A DNA stretch of 64,000 bases from Desulforhabdus sp. TSK (GTDB lineage Bacteria > Desulfobacterota > Syntrophobacteria > Syntrophobacterales > Syntrophobacteraceae), in the NCBI RefSeq assembly GCF_022836495.1, contig NZ_BQXM01000017.1, positions 36,375-100,374 on the forward strand. The letters run 5' to 3'. Position 1 is the first letter of the stretch; the number at the start of each line of letters is the position of its first letter. Below, in pieces: positions 1 through 8,613 of this stretch. The notes under the pieces are model-generated. The model was not told the origin of the DNA, ran no database searches, and saw nothing but the letters and a program-made list of their open reading frames with translations. The position numbers were made by a program, and so were the translations under genes.

Positions 1-1130
1 ACGAGATGGTCCGGCGTCTTCAGAAAGCGTGCGGCGAACAGGTCCGCCTGCCGTTCGAAGTGCCGGGAAAGCCCCGTGTAAAAGGGCTGCAAAAAAAATC
101 CCGCTTTCTGCCAGGCGATGCCGACGAGAAAGAGCCCTGCGTAGGTTTGGGAGCTTTCAAAACCGAAGGCGGCATAAACGGCAGGCCATTCCATGATCCT
201 GTAAGTCAGGTAGAAGCCCGCCAGGAGGGAGAGCTCGAAGAAGAGGAGCTGTTTGGGCACATGTTTCTCTTTGTAATGCCCCACCTCATGGGCCAGGACC
301 GAAAGGATTTCATCACGGGAATGGGCTTCGAGGAGCGTATCGTAGAGCACGATTTGTTTCGTCTTTCCCAGCCCGGTGAAGTAGGCGTTGGTGTGGCGGC
401 TCCGCCGTCCGGCATCCATCTGCAAAATTTTTCTGACCTGGATTCCGTTCTGCTGCATCAGGGCACCTATTTTCTCCGACAGCTCCATATTATCCTGAAG
501 CGGGACAAACTTGTTGAACAGGGGCGCAAGAACGACGGGGTACAGCAGGACCAATACGATCTGAATACCGGAGACAATGGCGAAAGCCCACAGCCACCAG
601 CGGGTGGGGGAGCTTTGAACCACCGTCAGTGTGGCGCTCAGGATCACAGTGAACAGACACAGGGAGACCAGTCCCGACTTGAGATGATCTACTACCCAGG
701 TTCGGAGTGTCGTGCGGTTGAATCCGAACGCCTCCTCGATGACGAAGGTGTGATAGTAATCGAAGGGGAGCTCCGCCAGGAACAGCAGGAAGCCCGGGAT
801 GGTAAAAAAAAGAAGCCCGGCGAGGATGCTGTGCACCTCATGACTGAACAGCCGGTTTCCCAAAGCGGTCATGAAGCCCGAAAGAATGAGCAGCAGAAGT
901 ATCCCCTGGGCGGTGAGATCCGAGAGTATGCCAAGCCGCGTTTTGGCGCGGGTATAGGCCGTGATTTTTGAAAGTTTGGAGGCATCCAGCATCCCTTCGA
1001 AACAGGGGGGAGCCCCTTTTCCAAAACGTTCCATGTGGCGGAGATTCAGTCGATCCAGCCACCAGGAAAAAAGAGCCTGAGCCAGGTAAAGAGCCAGGAA
1101 GATTGTCAAGACGAGATGCGGTTGCTGCAT
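1..1130 (-). CDS. Ste24-type M48 zinc metallopeptidase (partial, C-terminus cut by window edge)
   Basis: Integral-membrane CAAX-protease-1-like peptidase of family M48. Reading leftward from ATG at 1130, the protein opens with a hydrophobic segment (LVLTIFLALYLAQALF), continues through several membrane segments, and carries the zinc-binding HEVGH motif at 276-290, followed by KEKH and, near the edge, the downstream signature RQADLFAARF that supplies the third zinc ligand in the family. These features are seen directly; bacterial substrates are poorly defined, and a role in membrane-protein quality control is only inferred. The frame is still open at position 1, so the last residues are outside the window. 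The ATG was chosen because an in-frame hydrophobic start follows it; the ribosome site (GGTAGG) is modest. Confidence 0.9.
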   Translation of the reverse strand, partial: MQQPHLVLTIFLALYLAQALFSWWLDRLNLRHMERFGKGAPPCFEGMLDASKLSKITAYTRAKTRLGILSDLTAQGILLLLILSGFMTALGNRLFSHEVHSILAGLLFFTIPGFLLFLAELPFDYYHTFVIEEAFGFNRTTLRTWVVDHLKSGLVSLCLFTVILSATLTVVQSSPTRWWLWAFAIVSGIQIVLVLLYPVVLAPLFNKFVPLQDNMELSEKIGALMQQNGIQVRKILQMDAGRRSRHTNAYFTGLGKTKQIVLYDTLLEAHSRDEILSVLAHEVGHYKEKHVPKQLLFFELSLLAGFYLTYRIMEWPAVYAAFGFESSQTYAGLFLVGIAWQKAGFFLQPFYTGLSRHFERQADLFAARFLKTPDHL

Positions 1131-1314
1131 GATGGACCTACCCATTTTAGATGTTGCTTCCGGGGAATGAAGCCGACGCGTCCAGGTGCCGGACGGCCGG
1201 TGACCATGCGTTCCGTGTTACCCCGTGTGAAACCGATGAAAGTAATGGAATCGAACGGTAAAGGAAAGGAAAAAGGGTCCGGACGCTGCCGTGCCCAGTG
1301 TTGGATGGGATCGG

Positions 1315-1343
1315 TTGCTTTTTCTCCTTTAAGCAGTTATATT
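1315..1343 (+). promoter_or_regulatory. Candidate sigma-70 promoter for the zinc-ribbon gene
   Basis: TTGCTT at 1315-1320 and TATATT at 1338-1343 are separated by 17 bases, about 90 bases before the ATG at 1432. The -10 is good and the -35 weak, so this is a pattern match only. Nothing else is recognisable in the 1131-1431 intergenic stretch. Confidence 0.35.
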
Positions 1344-1431
1344 GCCTTCTACATTAGGATTTTGGCCGAAGCTCGTACCATCTGTTCCGAAGTCTTTTCA
1401 ACCCCCCCTTTTTTTACAGAAGGAGCGAAAA

Positions 1432-1623
1432 ATGGCTATTTTTAAGTGCAACAATTGTGGCAATACCATAGATGTTCAGGCGCCCCCTGAAACCTGTCCT
1501 TCATGCAAAGAGAAGTGTGAATTCGTGGATGTCTCCTGCTATATCCCCGAGTGCGGTGGTGCCGGCTCCCCCAACGTCAATCCGCAGGTTTTCCAGGAAA
1601 GCTACAAGGCGGACAAGAAATAG
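1432..1623 (+). CDS. Small rubredoxin-like zinc-ribbon protein
   Basis: A 63-residue protein with an N-terminal CNNCG knuckle (residues 6-10) and a second CPSC pair (22-25), the arrangement of rubredoxin-like or zinc-ribbon metal sites. Three further cysteines follow in KCEFVDVSCYIPECGG, more than a plain rubredoxin needs. The start is fixed by AAGGAGCG six bases before ATG. Small proteins of this type in anaerobes are usually annotated as rubredoxin-like and thought to bind Fe or Zn, but electron transfer is not shown. It is a single gene with a promoter candidate upstream and a strong hairpin downstream (1721-1753). Confidence 0.75.
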   Translation: MAIFKCNNCGNTIDVQAPPETCPSCKEKCEFVDVSCYIPECGGAGSPNVNPQVFQESYKADKK

Positions 1624-1720
1624 CCGCCTTCTTGAGACGGGAATCCTTCTTAAAGCTTGTTTGTCCAAGCCTCAGCACCCGGGTTGCACGGGGCTGTTGA
1701 GGCCGCGCCTCATCCAGGGA

Positions 1721-1753
1721 GGACCGACTCGGCTGGCCAGGCCGGGTCGGTCC
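1721..1753 (+). terminator. Strong hairpin after the zinc-ribbon gene
   Basis: GGACCGACTCGGC at 1721-1733 pairs with GCCGGGTCGGTCC at 1741-1753 around a 7-base loop. There is no U-tract, so intrinsic termination is uncertain. The rest of the 1624-1964 stretch shows nothing I recognise except the ribosome site of the next gene. Confidence 0.4.
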
Positions 1754-1964
1754 AGACCCGCATTCCCACCGGGCATCTGCCCATTTCCCATACGCTCTTC
1801 TGCTCCAGCCCATTGAAACTCTTTGACTTTCATGGTTGTAATTTGTCCATCCCGCTTGACTTGATCGGTCACGTGCCTATCGTTTAGTACATGAACGAAA
1901 GTCCGAGTGATTTGTCATTTCTCGAGTACACTCTGGAAATCCATCTGAAAGGAGGGATACATCC

Positions 1965-2387
1965 ATGAAAGATAAGGGCGGTTTACATCAGAAGGTTCAA
2001 GAATTCTGTGATTGCTATGCCACGACGGACTTTTTGAGGGAAATGTCGGTCGTGAAAGCAGAACCCGATAAGGCGGATGGTGCATTGAAATGGTTGGCTC
2101 TGGCGGTTCTCCATGGGGTCAACGACAATGCCAAAAGAATATCCATCACCAGGAAGTCTGACGGGAGGGTGAATGTCGTCGCCAAATACCGCAGGTCGGA
2201 ATTGCCCGATCCGGGTGCAGAAATAGGTGAGAAGATTTTTGAAGCCGTGAAGGGGATCACTCATTTAGAGGGTGAAAAAGGCAGCATTCCCCTGGCTCTC
2301 GGTATTCGGGACAGCAGCCTTGAGGTTGTTGTGGACGTGGAGAAGGACGAGGAAGGGGAGACGGTCACCATCAAGTTTCCCGGTTGA
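1965..2387 (+). CDS. Conserved hypothetical protein, 140 aa
   Basis: No family recognised. The 140-residue product is soluble and acidic, with no signal peptide, membrane segment or cysteine motif. Residues about 30-95 mix helices and strands and the C-terminal third (LEVVVDVEKDEEGETVTIKF) looks like a beta-hairpin. The start has a strong AAGGAGG site ten bases upstream of ATG, which supports real translation. It is convergent with nusB, with only six bases between the two stop codons. Codon use resembles the flanking genes, so it does not look foreign. Confidence 0.7.
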   Translation: MKDKGGLHQKVQEFCDCYATTDFLREMSVVKAEPDKADGALKWLALAVLHGVNDNAKRISITRKSDGRVNVVAKYRRSELPDPGAEIGEKIFEAVKGITHLEGEKGSIPLALGIRDSSLEVVVDVEKDEEGETVTIKFPG

Positions 2388-2393
2388 TCCCTG

Positions 2394-2864
2394 CTATTCG
2401 TCGGGGGCGGTCTTCGGCCGCTTGTCATCCAGTTCCGGCAGAATGTGGTCTAAGATGCCGTTTATGAAAGCGCCGGAGTCTTCGCTCCCGAAATGTTTCC
2501 CCAGCTCCACTGCCTCGTTGATGGATACCTTGGGAGGGATGTCCGGGCAGTGCAGCATCTCGAAAAGCGCGATACGCAAAATATTACGGTCCACCACGGG
2601 CATCCGGTAGAGACGCCAGTGCTGTGAGGCAGAGCCAATCAAGGCGTCCAATTCGCTCTGGTGCAGCTCGACCCCCATGATGAGCTTCTCGGCAAAGGGC
2701 CTCACTTCCATGGGGATATCGACGTCGAGATCCTCGTCATCCTCAAAAAGTCGATAGTACAGTTCCATGGCCTGCTCGGGAGGCGTTTCACTCATCTCCA
2801 TGGCATATAGCACCTGGAGTGCGATTTCACGGGAACGCCTTCTGCGACTCACTTTAGATTTCAC
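2394..2864 (-). CDS. nusB: Transcription antitermination factor NusB
   Basis: NusB binds boxA RNA with NusE (S10) and helps RNA polymerase read through rRNA operons. The family signature [19 protein letters not shown] opens the protein; [18 protein letters not shown] and the C-terminal [23 protein letters not shown] are typical. With the GTG start at 2864 the product is 156 residues, close to the usual length; GTG 2852 is an alternative and an ATG at 2918 would add a non-conserved tail. It is the last gene of the rib cluster, 225 bases after ribH, and nusB next to ribH is a very common bacterial arrangement. Confidence 0.93.
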   Translation of the reverse strand: MKSKVSRRRRSREIALQVLYAMEMSETPPEQAMELYYRLFEDDEDLDVDIPMEVRPFAEKLIMGVELHQSELDALIGSASQHWRLYRMPVVDRNILRIALFEMLHCPDIPPKVSINEAVELGKHFGSEDSGAFINGILDHILPELDDKRPKTAPDE

Positions 2865-3024
2865 TTTTCCTGATCCCCGAAGAAGCCAAAGGGGCGGCTG
2901 GAGGCCCACCCCTTTCAAAGACTTCCGTCATGCCATGATCGATCGTGATCGTGTGTCATTAAAAGCTTTTGGACACACTTCTATGCTCGATGAGGTATAA
3001 AACTTTCGCTTCGATGGTTCCCTG

Positions 3025-3080
3025 TTTTTTGTAGGAGCGGCATCCTGCAAAAAGGGAGTTTCCAAGCCTTAATGCGTATA
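3025..3080. repeat. Truncated REP element, family A
   Basis: Contains GTAGGAGCGGCATCCTGC but lacks the second arm of the palindrome. Its flank, read in reverse (tatacgcattaagg), is shared with the full copy at 27368-27462, so it appears to be an internally deleted copy of the same element. It sits between ribH and nusB. Confidence 0.75.
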
Positions 3081-3089
3081 AAAACTTCC

Positions 3090-3557
3090 CTACGGGTTGA
3101 TGCCCCTGAGGAGGTTGGCCATCTCGATGGCGGCCATGGCTGCGTCCCAGCCCTTGTTGCCCGCCTTGGAGCCCGCCCGTTCGATGGCCTGTTCCAGGGT
3201 GTCCGTCGTGAGGACGCCGAAAGCGATGGGAATATCCGTCTCCAGGCTGACATGGGCAATGCCCTTGGAGACCTCGTTGGCAACGTAGTCGAAGTGAGGT
3301 GTTGCTCCGCGTATGACGGCGCCGAGGCAAATGACGGCATCATACCGACCGCTCTTGGCTACCTTTTTTGCCACGAGGGGTATTTCGAAGGCGCCGGGCA
3401 CCTTGAACAGGTCGATGTCCTTTTCATCCGCTCCGCTGCGTTTGAGGGCATCCATGGCCCCACCCACCAATCGCTCCCCGATGAAATCGTTGAAGCGGCT
3501 GACAATGATACCAAAGCGAAGATCCTGGGCGAGAAGGTTCCCTTCATAGATTTTCAT
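3090..3557 (-). CDS. ribH: 6,7-dimethyl-8-ribityllumazine synthase
   Basis: Condenses 5-amino-6-ribitylaminouracil with 3,4-dihydroxy-2-butanone 4-phosphate to lumazine, the penultimate riboflavin step. The 155-residue length is standard. Visible family landmarks are [10 protein letters not shown] near the N-terminus, [13 protein letters not shown] in the first third, [16 protein letters not shown] with the catalytic-site loop, and [20 protein letters not shown]. The start overlaps the stop of ribBA by four bases (ATGA), implying translational coupling. It is part of the ribD-ribE-ribBA-ribH run. Confidence 0.97.
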   Translation of the reverse strand: MKIYEGNLLAQDLRFGIIVSRFNDFIGERLVGGAMDALKRSGADEKDIDLFKVPGAFEIPLVAKKVAKSGRYDAVICLGAVIRGATPHFDYVANEVSKGIAHVSLETDIPIAFGVLTTDTLEQAIERAGSKAGNKGWDAAMAAIEMANLLRGINP

Positions 3558-4783
3558 TTCTTGGCTTCCCTTTCTTCAATGCAGCTGATGAGATGCCCCA
3601 TTTTGGCGCATTTGGTGGTCAAGTATTGGATGTTGCATTCATTGGGCGGGATTTCCAGGGGAACCCGTTCCGTGACGGTGATGCCGTAACCCTGCAGGCC
3701 GACAATCTTCTTGGGATTGTTGGTCATGAGGCGCATCTTCCGGATCCCCAAATCCACCAGGATCTGGGCTCCAATGCCGTAATCCCGGAGATCATCCTTG
3801 AAGCCCAGCACCCGGTTGGCCTCGACGGTATCGTAACCCTGTTCCTGAAGGGCGTAGGCTTTGATCTTATTGACAATCCCGATGCCTCTTCCTTCATGGT
3901 TGCGCATATAGAGGACCACACCCTTGCCGGTCCGGTCGATTTGCATCATGGCCGCCCGGAGCTGGGACCCGCAGTCGCACCGGAGGGATCCGAAGACATC
4001 CCCCGTGAGACATTCGGAATGCACCCGGACCAGCACTTCGTCTTCCGGCGTGATCTCCCCCTTTACCAGCGCAATATGGCTGTAGTCATCGATGGCGTTG
4101 TTGTAGACAATGCACCGGAATTCACCGCCGAAGGCTGAGGGCAGCATTGCCTCTGCAGCCCGGCGGACGAACATCTCGTGCTGCATGCGGTAGTTGATGA
4201 GGTCTGCGACCGTGACGATCTTCAGATCATGTTCGGCGGCAAAGACCTCCAGATCGGGCATTCTGGCCATCGTCCCGTCATCTTTCATGATTTCACAGAT
4301 GACCCCGGCCGCTCTCAACCCTGCCATGCGGGAGAGATCAACAGATCCTTCCGTCTGACCGGTCCTGAAAAGCACGCCGCCCTTTCGGGCGCGGAGCGGG
4401 AATATATGCCCGGGGCTCACGAGGTCTTCCGGCTTCGCATCGTCTGCAATGGCCGTCAGAATCGTGTGAGCGCGGTCCGCCGCGCTGATTCCCGTGGTGA
4501 CTCCATGACGGGCTTCGATAGAGACCGTGAAAGCGGTCTGGTAGGGAGACCGGTTGTCGGTGACCATCATGGAAAGCTTGAGACGCTCCACATACTCCGG
4601 GGAAAGGGAAAGGCAGATCAGCCCCCGCCCATGTTTGGCCATGAAATTGATGGCTTCAGGGGTGACCTTCTCGGCGGCCATGCAGAGGTCCCCTTCGTTC
4701 TCACGGTCTTCGTCGTCCACCAGAATGACGATCTTGCCCTGGCGAATGTCTTCCAAAGCCTCGGGGATGCTTGCCACAGGCAT
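3554..4783 (-). CDS. ribBA: Bifunctional 3,4-dihydroxy-2-butanone 4-phosphate synthase / GTP cyclohydrolase II
   Basis: A fused enzyme supplying both riboflavin precursors. The N-terminal half (about residues 1-205) is the RibB domain, with the acidic metal/substrate loop [12 protein letters not shown] and [12 protein letters not shown]. The C-terminal half is the RibA domain, with the zinc site [15 protein letters not shown] (three cysteines), RNHEGRGIG, and TNNPKKI near the end. All listed catalytic motifs are intact, so both activities are expected. ATG 4783 is preceded by AAGGAG. It couples to ribH by ATGA overlap, and a 140-base gap with a hairpin separates it from ribE. Confidence 0.96.
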   Translation of the reverse strand: MPVASIPEALEDIRQGKIVILVDDEDRENEGDLCMAAEKVTPEAINFMAKHGRGLICLSLSPEYVERLKLSMMVTDNRSPYQTAFTVSIEARHGVTTGISAADRAHTILTAIADDAKPEDLVSPGHIFPLRARKGGVLFRTGQTEGSVDLSRMAGLRAAGVICEIMKDDGTMARMPDLEVFAAEHDLKIVTVADLINYRMQHEMFVRRAAEAMLPSAFGGEFRCIVYNNAIDDYSHIALVKGEITPEDEVLVRVHSECLTGDVFGSLRCDCGSQLRAAMMQIDRTGKGVVLYMRNHEGRGIGIVNKIKAYALQEQGYDTVEANRVLGFKDDLRDYGIGAQILVDLGIRKMRLMTNNPKKIVGLQGYGITVTERVPLEIPPNECNIQYLTTKCAKMGHLISCIEEREAKK

Positions 4784-4810
4784 TTTGCAGCACTCCTTAT
4801 ATACATATGA

Positions 4811-4838
4811 AAAAATGATGAGGGCCGTGAAGGCCCTC
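4811..4838 (-). terminator. Hairpin with U-rich tail in the ribE-ribBA leader (possible attenuator)
   Basis: On the minus strand GAGGGCC-TTCAC-GGCCCTC (4838 to 4820) is followed by ATCATTTTTT. It lies 28-55 bases ahead of the ribBA start, inside what is otherwise one rib transcription unit. It resembles a weak intrinsic terminator. I found no FMN-riboswitch core motif around it, so any control by it is inferred. Confidence 0.45.
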
Positions 4839-4923
4839 GGGAAAATTCTTGAGCCTGGATTCTATAGCATGAACATCGGCCTTTAACAAGGAGCCGGTCG
4901 CAGGCTCTGGAGGGAATAGAGGC

Positions 4924-5586
4924 TCATAAAAAGCCGTGCTGTTGAAGGAATGCCGCATCGATAGCGCTCTTTTTGGGAGGCTTCTCCTCCGAGGAAGTCC
5001 AGCTGCGAAGCATCTTTTCGACATATTTGCCAATGAGATCCGTTTCGATATTGACCGCGTCCCCCACCTGGAGCTCTTCGATGGTGGTTTCCTTTGCTGT
5101 GTGGGGGATGATGTTGACATCGAACCGCCCTTCAGAGCACCCGTTTACCGTGAGGCTGATGCCGTTGATGGCGACCGAGCCCTTTTCGATGATGTACCGG
5201 GTGATCTCTATGGGAACTTCGAAAACGAGACGCCAGGAACGTCCTTCCCGTACTCGATCTTTCAAAATGCCGATGGCGTCTACATGGCCGCTCACGAGAT
5301 GTCCGCCGAGGCGATCCCCCAGCCGCAATGCCCGTTCCAGGTTGAGCCGTTTTCCCAGCTGTTTGCGGCCGAGGGTCGTACAGCTCAGGGTTTCCGCCGA
5401 AACGTCCACGGTGAAGACGGTTCCCTCGAAAGAAACCACCGTGAGGCACGCTCCATCCACGGCGATGCTTTCCCCCAGTGTCAGGTTCTCCATGGCGTAA
5501 CGGGCTTGAAGGACCATTTTGGCATCGGGTCCATGGCGGTCGATGCGAAGCAGGGTCCCCGTCCCCTCGATCAATCCTGTAAACAT
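4924..5586 (-). CDS. ribE: Riboflavin synthase, alpha subunit
   Basis: Dismutates two lumazine molecules to riboflavin and the ribityl precursor. The protein has the internal duplication of the family: an N-terminal lobe opening MFTGLIEGTG with AVDGACLTVV, and a second lobe with GSVAINGISLTVNG. 220 residues matches the family. GGAG precedes ATG 5586. The gene lies 12 bases after ribD, and the 140-base spacer before ribBA contains the hairpin described separately. Confidence 0.96.
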   Translation of the reverse strand: MFTGLIEGTGTLLRIDRHGPDAKMVLQARYAMENLTLGESIAVDGACLTVVSFEGTVFTVDVSAETLSCTTLGRKQLGKRLNLERALRLGDRLGGHLVSGHVDAIGILKDRVREGRSWRLVFEVPIEITRYIIEKGSVAINGISLTVNGCSEGRFDVNIIPHTAKETTIEELQVGDAVNIETDLIGKYVEKMLRSWTSSEEKPPKKSAIDAAFLQQHGFL

Positions 5587-5598
5587 GAATTCTCCGTC

Positions 5599-6723
5599 TC
5601 AATACAGCTGCTCGTGGAATCTTCCCGAGAGCAGAACATCCCCGGCGTAACGCCGTGTGCGCATCTCGTAGACCGGGAGGGCTTCGGACATCTTTTCCCG
5701 ATGTCCGCCCTGGATCATGGGAATGCCTTCTGGATCCCCCAGAATCTTCGGAGCATAAAAAAAATGGAAGTCATCCGCGAGGCCCTGTTCCAGGAAGGCG
5801 CCTAACACCTTTGATCCTCCCTCCACCAGGAGGCTGCAGACCTGGCGTTGGCCCAGAACCTTGAGAAAGGCTTTCAAGTCGATCCGTCCCTCTTGGGTGG
5901 GCAGGCGCAGGACTTCGACTCCGGCTTCCGTGAGACGATTTTCCCGCTCCCGGGGAGCGTCCTCTCCACAGGCGATCCAGACCGCTACCTGGCGTGCGGT
6001 CTTCACGAGCTTGCTCTCCAGGGGAAGCCTCAAGTGCGTGTCCAGGATGATCCGAACCGGCTGGCGGAAGGGGGGCCTTCGAGAGATGCGGGCGGTCAGC
6101 TCGGGGTCGTCGTTCAACGCCGTTCCGATCCCCACGAGAATTCCGTCCAGGGCACACCGCAGCTGGTGAACAAACCGCCGGGATCTTTCGTTGCTGATCC
6201 ATCGCGAATCACCGCTTCCGGTGGCGATGCGACCATCGAGGGTGGCGGCGGCTTTGAGGGTCACATAGGGGGTGCCAGTGATAACATGCTTGATGAAGGC
6301 CTGGTTCAACAGGCGGCATTCCTTCTCGAGAACACGTGAGACGATTTCGACGCCCCGGGATCTCAGACGTTCCATGCCGCCACCCGCAACGAGCGGGTTG
6401 GGGTCTTCCATACCCACGACGACCCGAGCGATCCCTGCCTGGAGCACGGCTTCCGTACAGGGCGGAGTTCTTCCGTAATGGTTGCAGGGCTCCAGGGTGA
6501 CGTAAAGCGTTCCTCCCCGCGCCGCTGCTCCCGCATGCCGCAGGGCATGCACTTCAGCGTGAGGGCCTCCCACCTTCTCGTGGTATCCCTTTCCGACAAT
6601 GGTGCCGTCCACCACGACAACCGCTCCCACCATGGGATTGGGACTGGTCCACCCCCTGCCGAGAGCAGCGAGCCGCAGCGCCTCTCGCATGAAAACCACG
6701 TCGGAGTCGATGGTTGAGCTCAT
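5599..6723 (-). CDS. ribD: Riboflavin biosynthesis deaminase/reductase
   Basis: Bifunctional enzyme: an N-terminal cytidine-deaminase-like domain (zinc ligands in HAEVHALRHAG and PCNHYGRTPPC) and a C-terminal dihydrofolate-reductase-like domain that reduces the ribosyl chain (KAAATLDGRIATGSGDSRWI and VEGGSKVLGAFL). Both domains are complete. I use ATG 6723; an in-frame TTG at 6738 would add five residues. It follows glyA closely and begins the riboflavin set. Confidence 0.95.
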   Translation of the reverse strand: MSSTIDSDVVFMREALRLAALGRGWTSPNPMVGAVVVVDGTIVGKGYHEKVGGPHAEVHALRHAGAAARGGTLYVTLEPCNHYGRTPPCTEAVLQAGIARVVVGMEDPNPLVAGGGMERLRSRGVEIVSRVLEKECRLLNQAFIKHVITGTPYVTLKAAATLDGRIATGSGDSRWISNERSRRFVHQLRCALDGILVGIGTALNDDPELTARISRRPPFRQPVRIILDTHLRLPLESKLVKTARQVAVWIACGEDAPRERENRLTEAGVEVLRLPTQEGRIDLKAFLKVLGQRQVCSLLVEGGSKVLGAFLEQGLADDFHFFYAPKILGDPEGIPMIQGGHREKMSEALPVYEMRTRRYAGDVLLSGRFHEQLY

Positions 6724-6786
6724 GGTCTTGTCACTCAAGAGGTTTCCACAGCGTCGGAGATGTCCGAGAAGAAGGTGGACAATTCA

Positions 6787-8022
6787 TTATTTAAACATTG
6801 GAAAAGAGGAGCAGAACTGCGCGACCTCACTTTTCAGCGCCTTCAATTCGGCTTCATCCCTGACTGCTTTCAGGGCGCGGTGGATGAAGTCGGCAATCAC
6901 GTCCATATGGGTTTCATCCATGCCGCGGGTGGTGGCTGCCGGCGTTCCGATGCGGATTCCACTCGTGACCTGGGGGGGCTGGGAATCGAAGGGGATGGCG
7001 TTTTTGTTGACGGTGATGCCTGCCCGATCCAGGGTCTCCTCGGCGACTTTCCCCGTCAGCCCGGTGGGGGAGAGGTCCACCAGGATAAGATGGTTGTCCG
7101 TCCCGCCCGATACAAGGCGGAAGCCGGATTCCGTCATCTTCTGAGCCAGCCGTGCGGCGTTGGCGACGACACGCTTTTGATAGCTGGTGAATTCCGGTTG
7201 AAGCGCTTCATGGAATGCCACCGCCTTGGCCGCGATGACGTGCATGAGGGGGCCGCCCTGTATGCCGGGAAAAATCTGGCTGTTGAGCTTTTTGCCAAAT
7301 TCCTGGCGTGAGAGGATCATACCGCCCCTGGGACCCCGGAGGGTCTTGTGTGTTGTCGTGGTGACGAAATCCGCATGATCGATGGGGTTGGGATGCAGCC
7401 CCGCTCCCACCAGGCCGGCGATATGAGCCATATCCACCGTGAGATAAGCCCCTACGCCCCGTGCGATTTCCTGGAAGCGGGGAAAGTCGATGATCCTGGG
7501 ATAAGCGCTCGCTCCCGCGATGATCATTTTGGGCCGGTGCTGTTCTGCCAGTTGAGCCAGTCGATCGTAGTCGATCTGTTCGGTGTCCTTGCGCACGCCG
7601 TAGGAGACGACCTTAAACAGCCGGCCCGAGAAGCTGACAGGACTGCCGTGTGTCAAATGCCCCCCCTGACTGAGATCCATGCCGAGGATGGTGTCGCCGG
7701 GCTCGAGGGCGGCAAAGTAGACGGCCATGTTGGCCTGCGAGCCGGAATGGGGCTGGACATTGGCGTATTCTGCAGCGAAAAGCTTTTTTGCCCTCTCCTG
7801 CGCCAGCGTCTCGACGTGATCGACGAATTCGCAGCCGCCGTAATACCTTTTTCCGGGGTAGCCTTCAGCATATTTGTTGGTCAGAACGGAGCCCTGGGCC
7901 TCACGCACTGCGCTGCTGACGAAATTTTCCGATGCGATGAGCTCCAGTTTGTTCTTCTGACGATCTTCCTCTCGGGAAATCAATTGAGCAATTTCAGGAT
8001 CGACGGCCATGAGCTGCGACAT
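6787..8022 (-). CDS. glyA: Serine hydroxymethyltransferase
   Basis: PLP enzyme interconverting serine and glycine with tetrahydrofolate, feeding one-carbon metabolism. Landmarks: [10 protein letters not shown] near the N-terminus, [29 protein letters not shown], and the PLP-lysine motif [15 protein letters not shown]. With ATG 8022 the protein is 411 residues, the normal size; AGAAAGG lies upstream, and the in-frame extension to 8091 is not conserved in character. It sits between rpiB and ribD, an order seen in many bacteria of this type. Confidence 0.96.
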   Translation of the reverse strand: MSQLMAVDPEIAQLISREEDRQKNKLELIASENFVSSAVREAQGSVLTNKYAEGYPGKRYYGGCEFVDHVETLAQERAKKLFAAEYANVQPHSGSQANMAVYFAALEPGDTILGMDLSQGGHLTHGSPVSFSGRLFKVVSYGVRKDTEQIDYDRLAQLAEQHRPKMIIAGASAYPRIIDFPRFQEIARGVGAYLTVDMAHIAGLVGAGLHPNPIDHADFVTTTTHKTLRGPRGGMILSRQEFGKKLNSQIFPGIQGGPLMHVIAAKAVAFHEALQPEFTSYQKRVVANAARLAQKMTESGFRLVSGGTDNHLILVDLSPTGLTGKVAEETLDRAGITVNKNAIPFDSQPPQVTSGIRIGTPAATTRGMDETHMDVIADFIHRALKAVRDEAELKALKSEVAQFCSSFPMFK

Positions 8023-8104
8023 CCCCTTTACCTTTCTGAATGAATGAGCGTGTGATCCCTCTGCAGCCCTCTGCAGAGGCTGACCTTTCAATGCATATGT
8101 TTGT

Positions 8105-8563
8105 TCAGCGGTCTTCTTTGATGGATTCTGCCGCGAGCGAATCCATCAAATCGACGCGCCGCTGGTGACGACCGCCTTCGAAAGGCTCCTTGAGCCAGGT
8201 GTCCACCACTTCAAAGGCCAGGTCCTGACCGATAAAACGGCCTCCCAGGCACAAAATATTGCTGTCGTTGTGGCGGCGGCTCATCTTGGCGGCATAGGGC
8301 TCGGAAATCTGAATGGCGCGGACCCCCGAAACCCGGTTGGCCGTCATGCACATGCCGATCCCGCTTCCACAAATGAGAATGCCGCGGTCGGCCCTGCCGT
8401 CTGCAATGGCCCGGGCCACCTTCAGGGCGTACACGGGGTAGTCCACCGATTCCATACTGTGGGTCCCAACGTCCTCCACATCATAATTCTGACTTTTCAG
8501 ATGGGGAACGACTTTTTCTTTCAGCTCATAGCCCCCGTGGTCACATCCCACAATGATCTTCAT
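8105..8563 (-). CDS. rpiB: Ribose 5-phosphate isomerase B
   Basis: RpiB/LacAB-family sugar-phosphate isomerase of the non-oxidative pentose phosphate pathway. The N-terminal [14 protein letters not shown] carries the substrate-binding Asp-His pair, and [16 protein letters not shown] holds the catalytic cysteine loop; [13 protein letters not shown] is the third conserved block. 152 residues is typical. The start at 8563 has AGCAGGTG upstream. It lies 50 bases after fabF and 82 before glyA. Confidence 0.95.
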   Translation of the reverse strand: MKIIVGCDHGGYELKEKVVPHLKSQNYDVEDVGTHSMESVDYPVYALKVARAIADGRADRGILICGSGIGMCMTANRVSGVRAIQISEPYAAKMSRRHNDSNILCLGGRFIGQDLAFEVVDTWLKEPFEGGRHQRRVDLMDSLAAESIKEDR

Positions 8564-8613
8564 AAAACACACCTGCTCTTGATGCCGGTCGGAGTCTGTG
8601 CTCCTGCCGGGGT

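Noticed and set aside
6..971. 321-codon plus-strand frame at the left edge
   Set aside because: It is antisense to the Ste24-type protease, whose HEVGH and membrane segments are clear on the minus strand.
4784..4923. FMN riboswitch in the ribE-ribBA gap
   Set aside because: The gap has a hairpin but none of the conserved FMN-aptamer core blocks that I could recognise. It was kept only as a possible attenuator.
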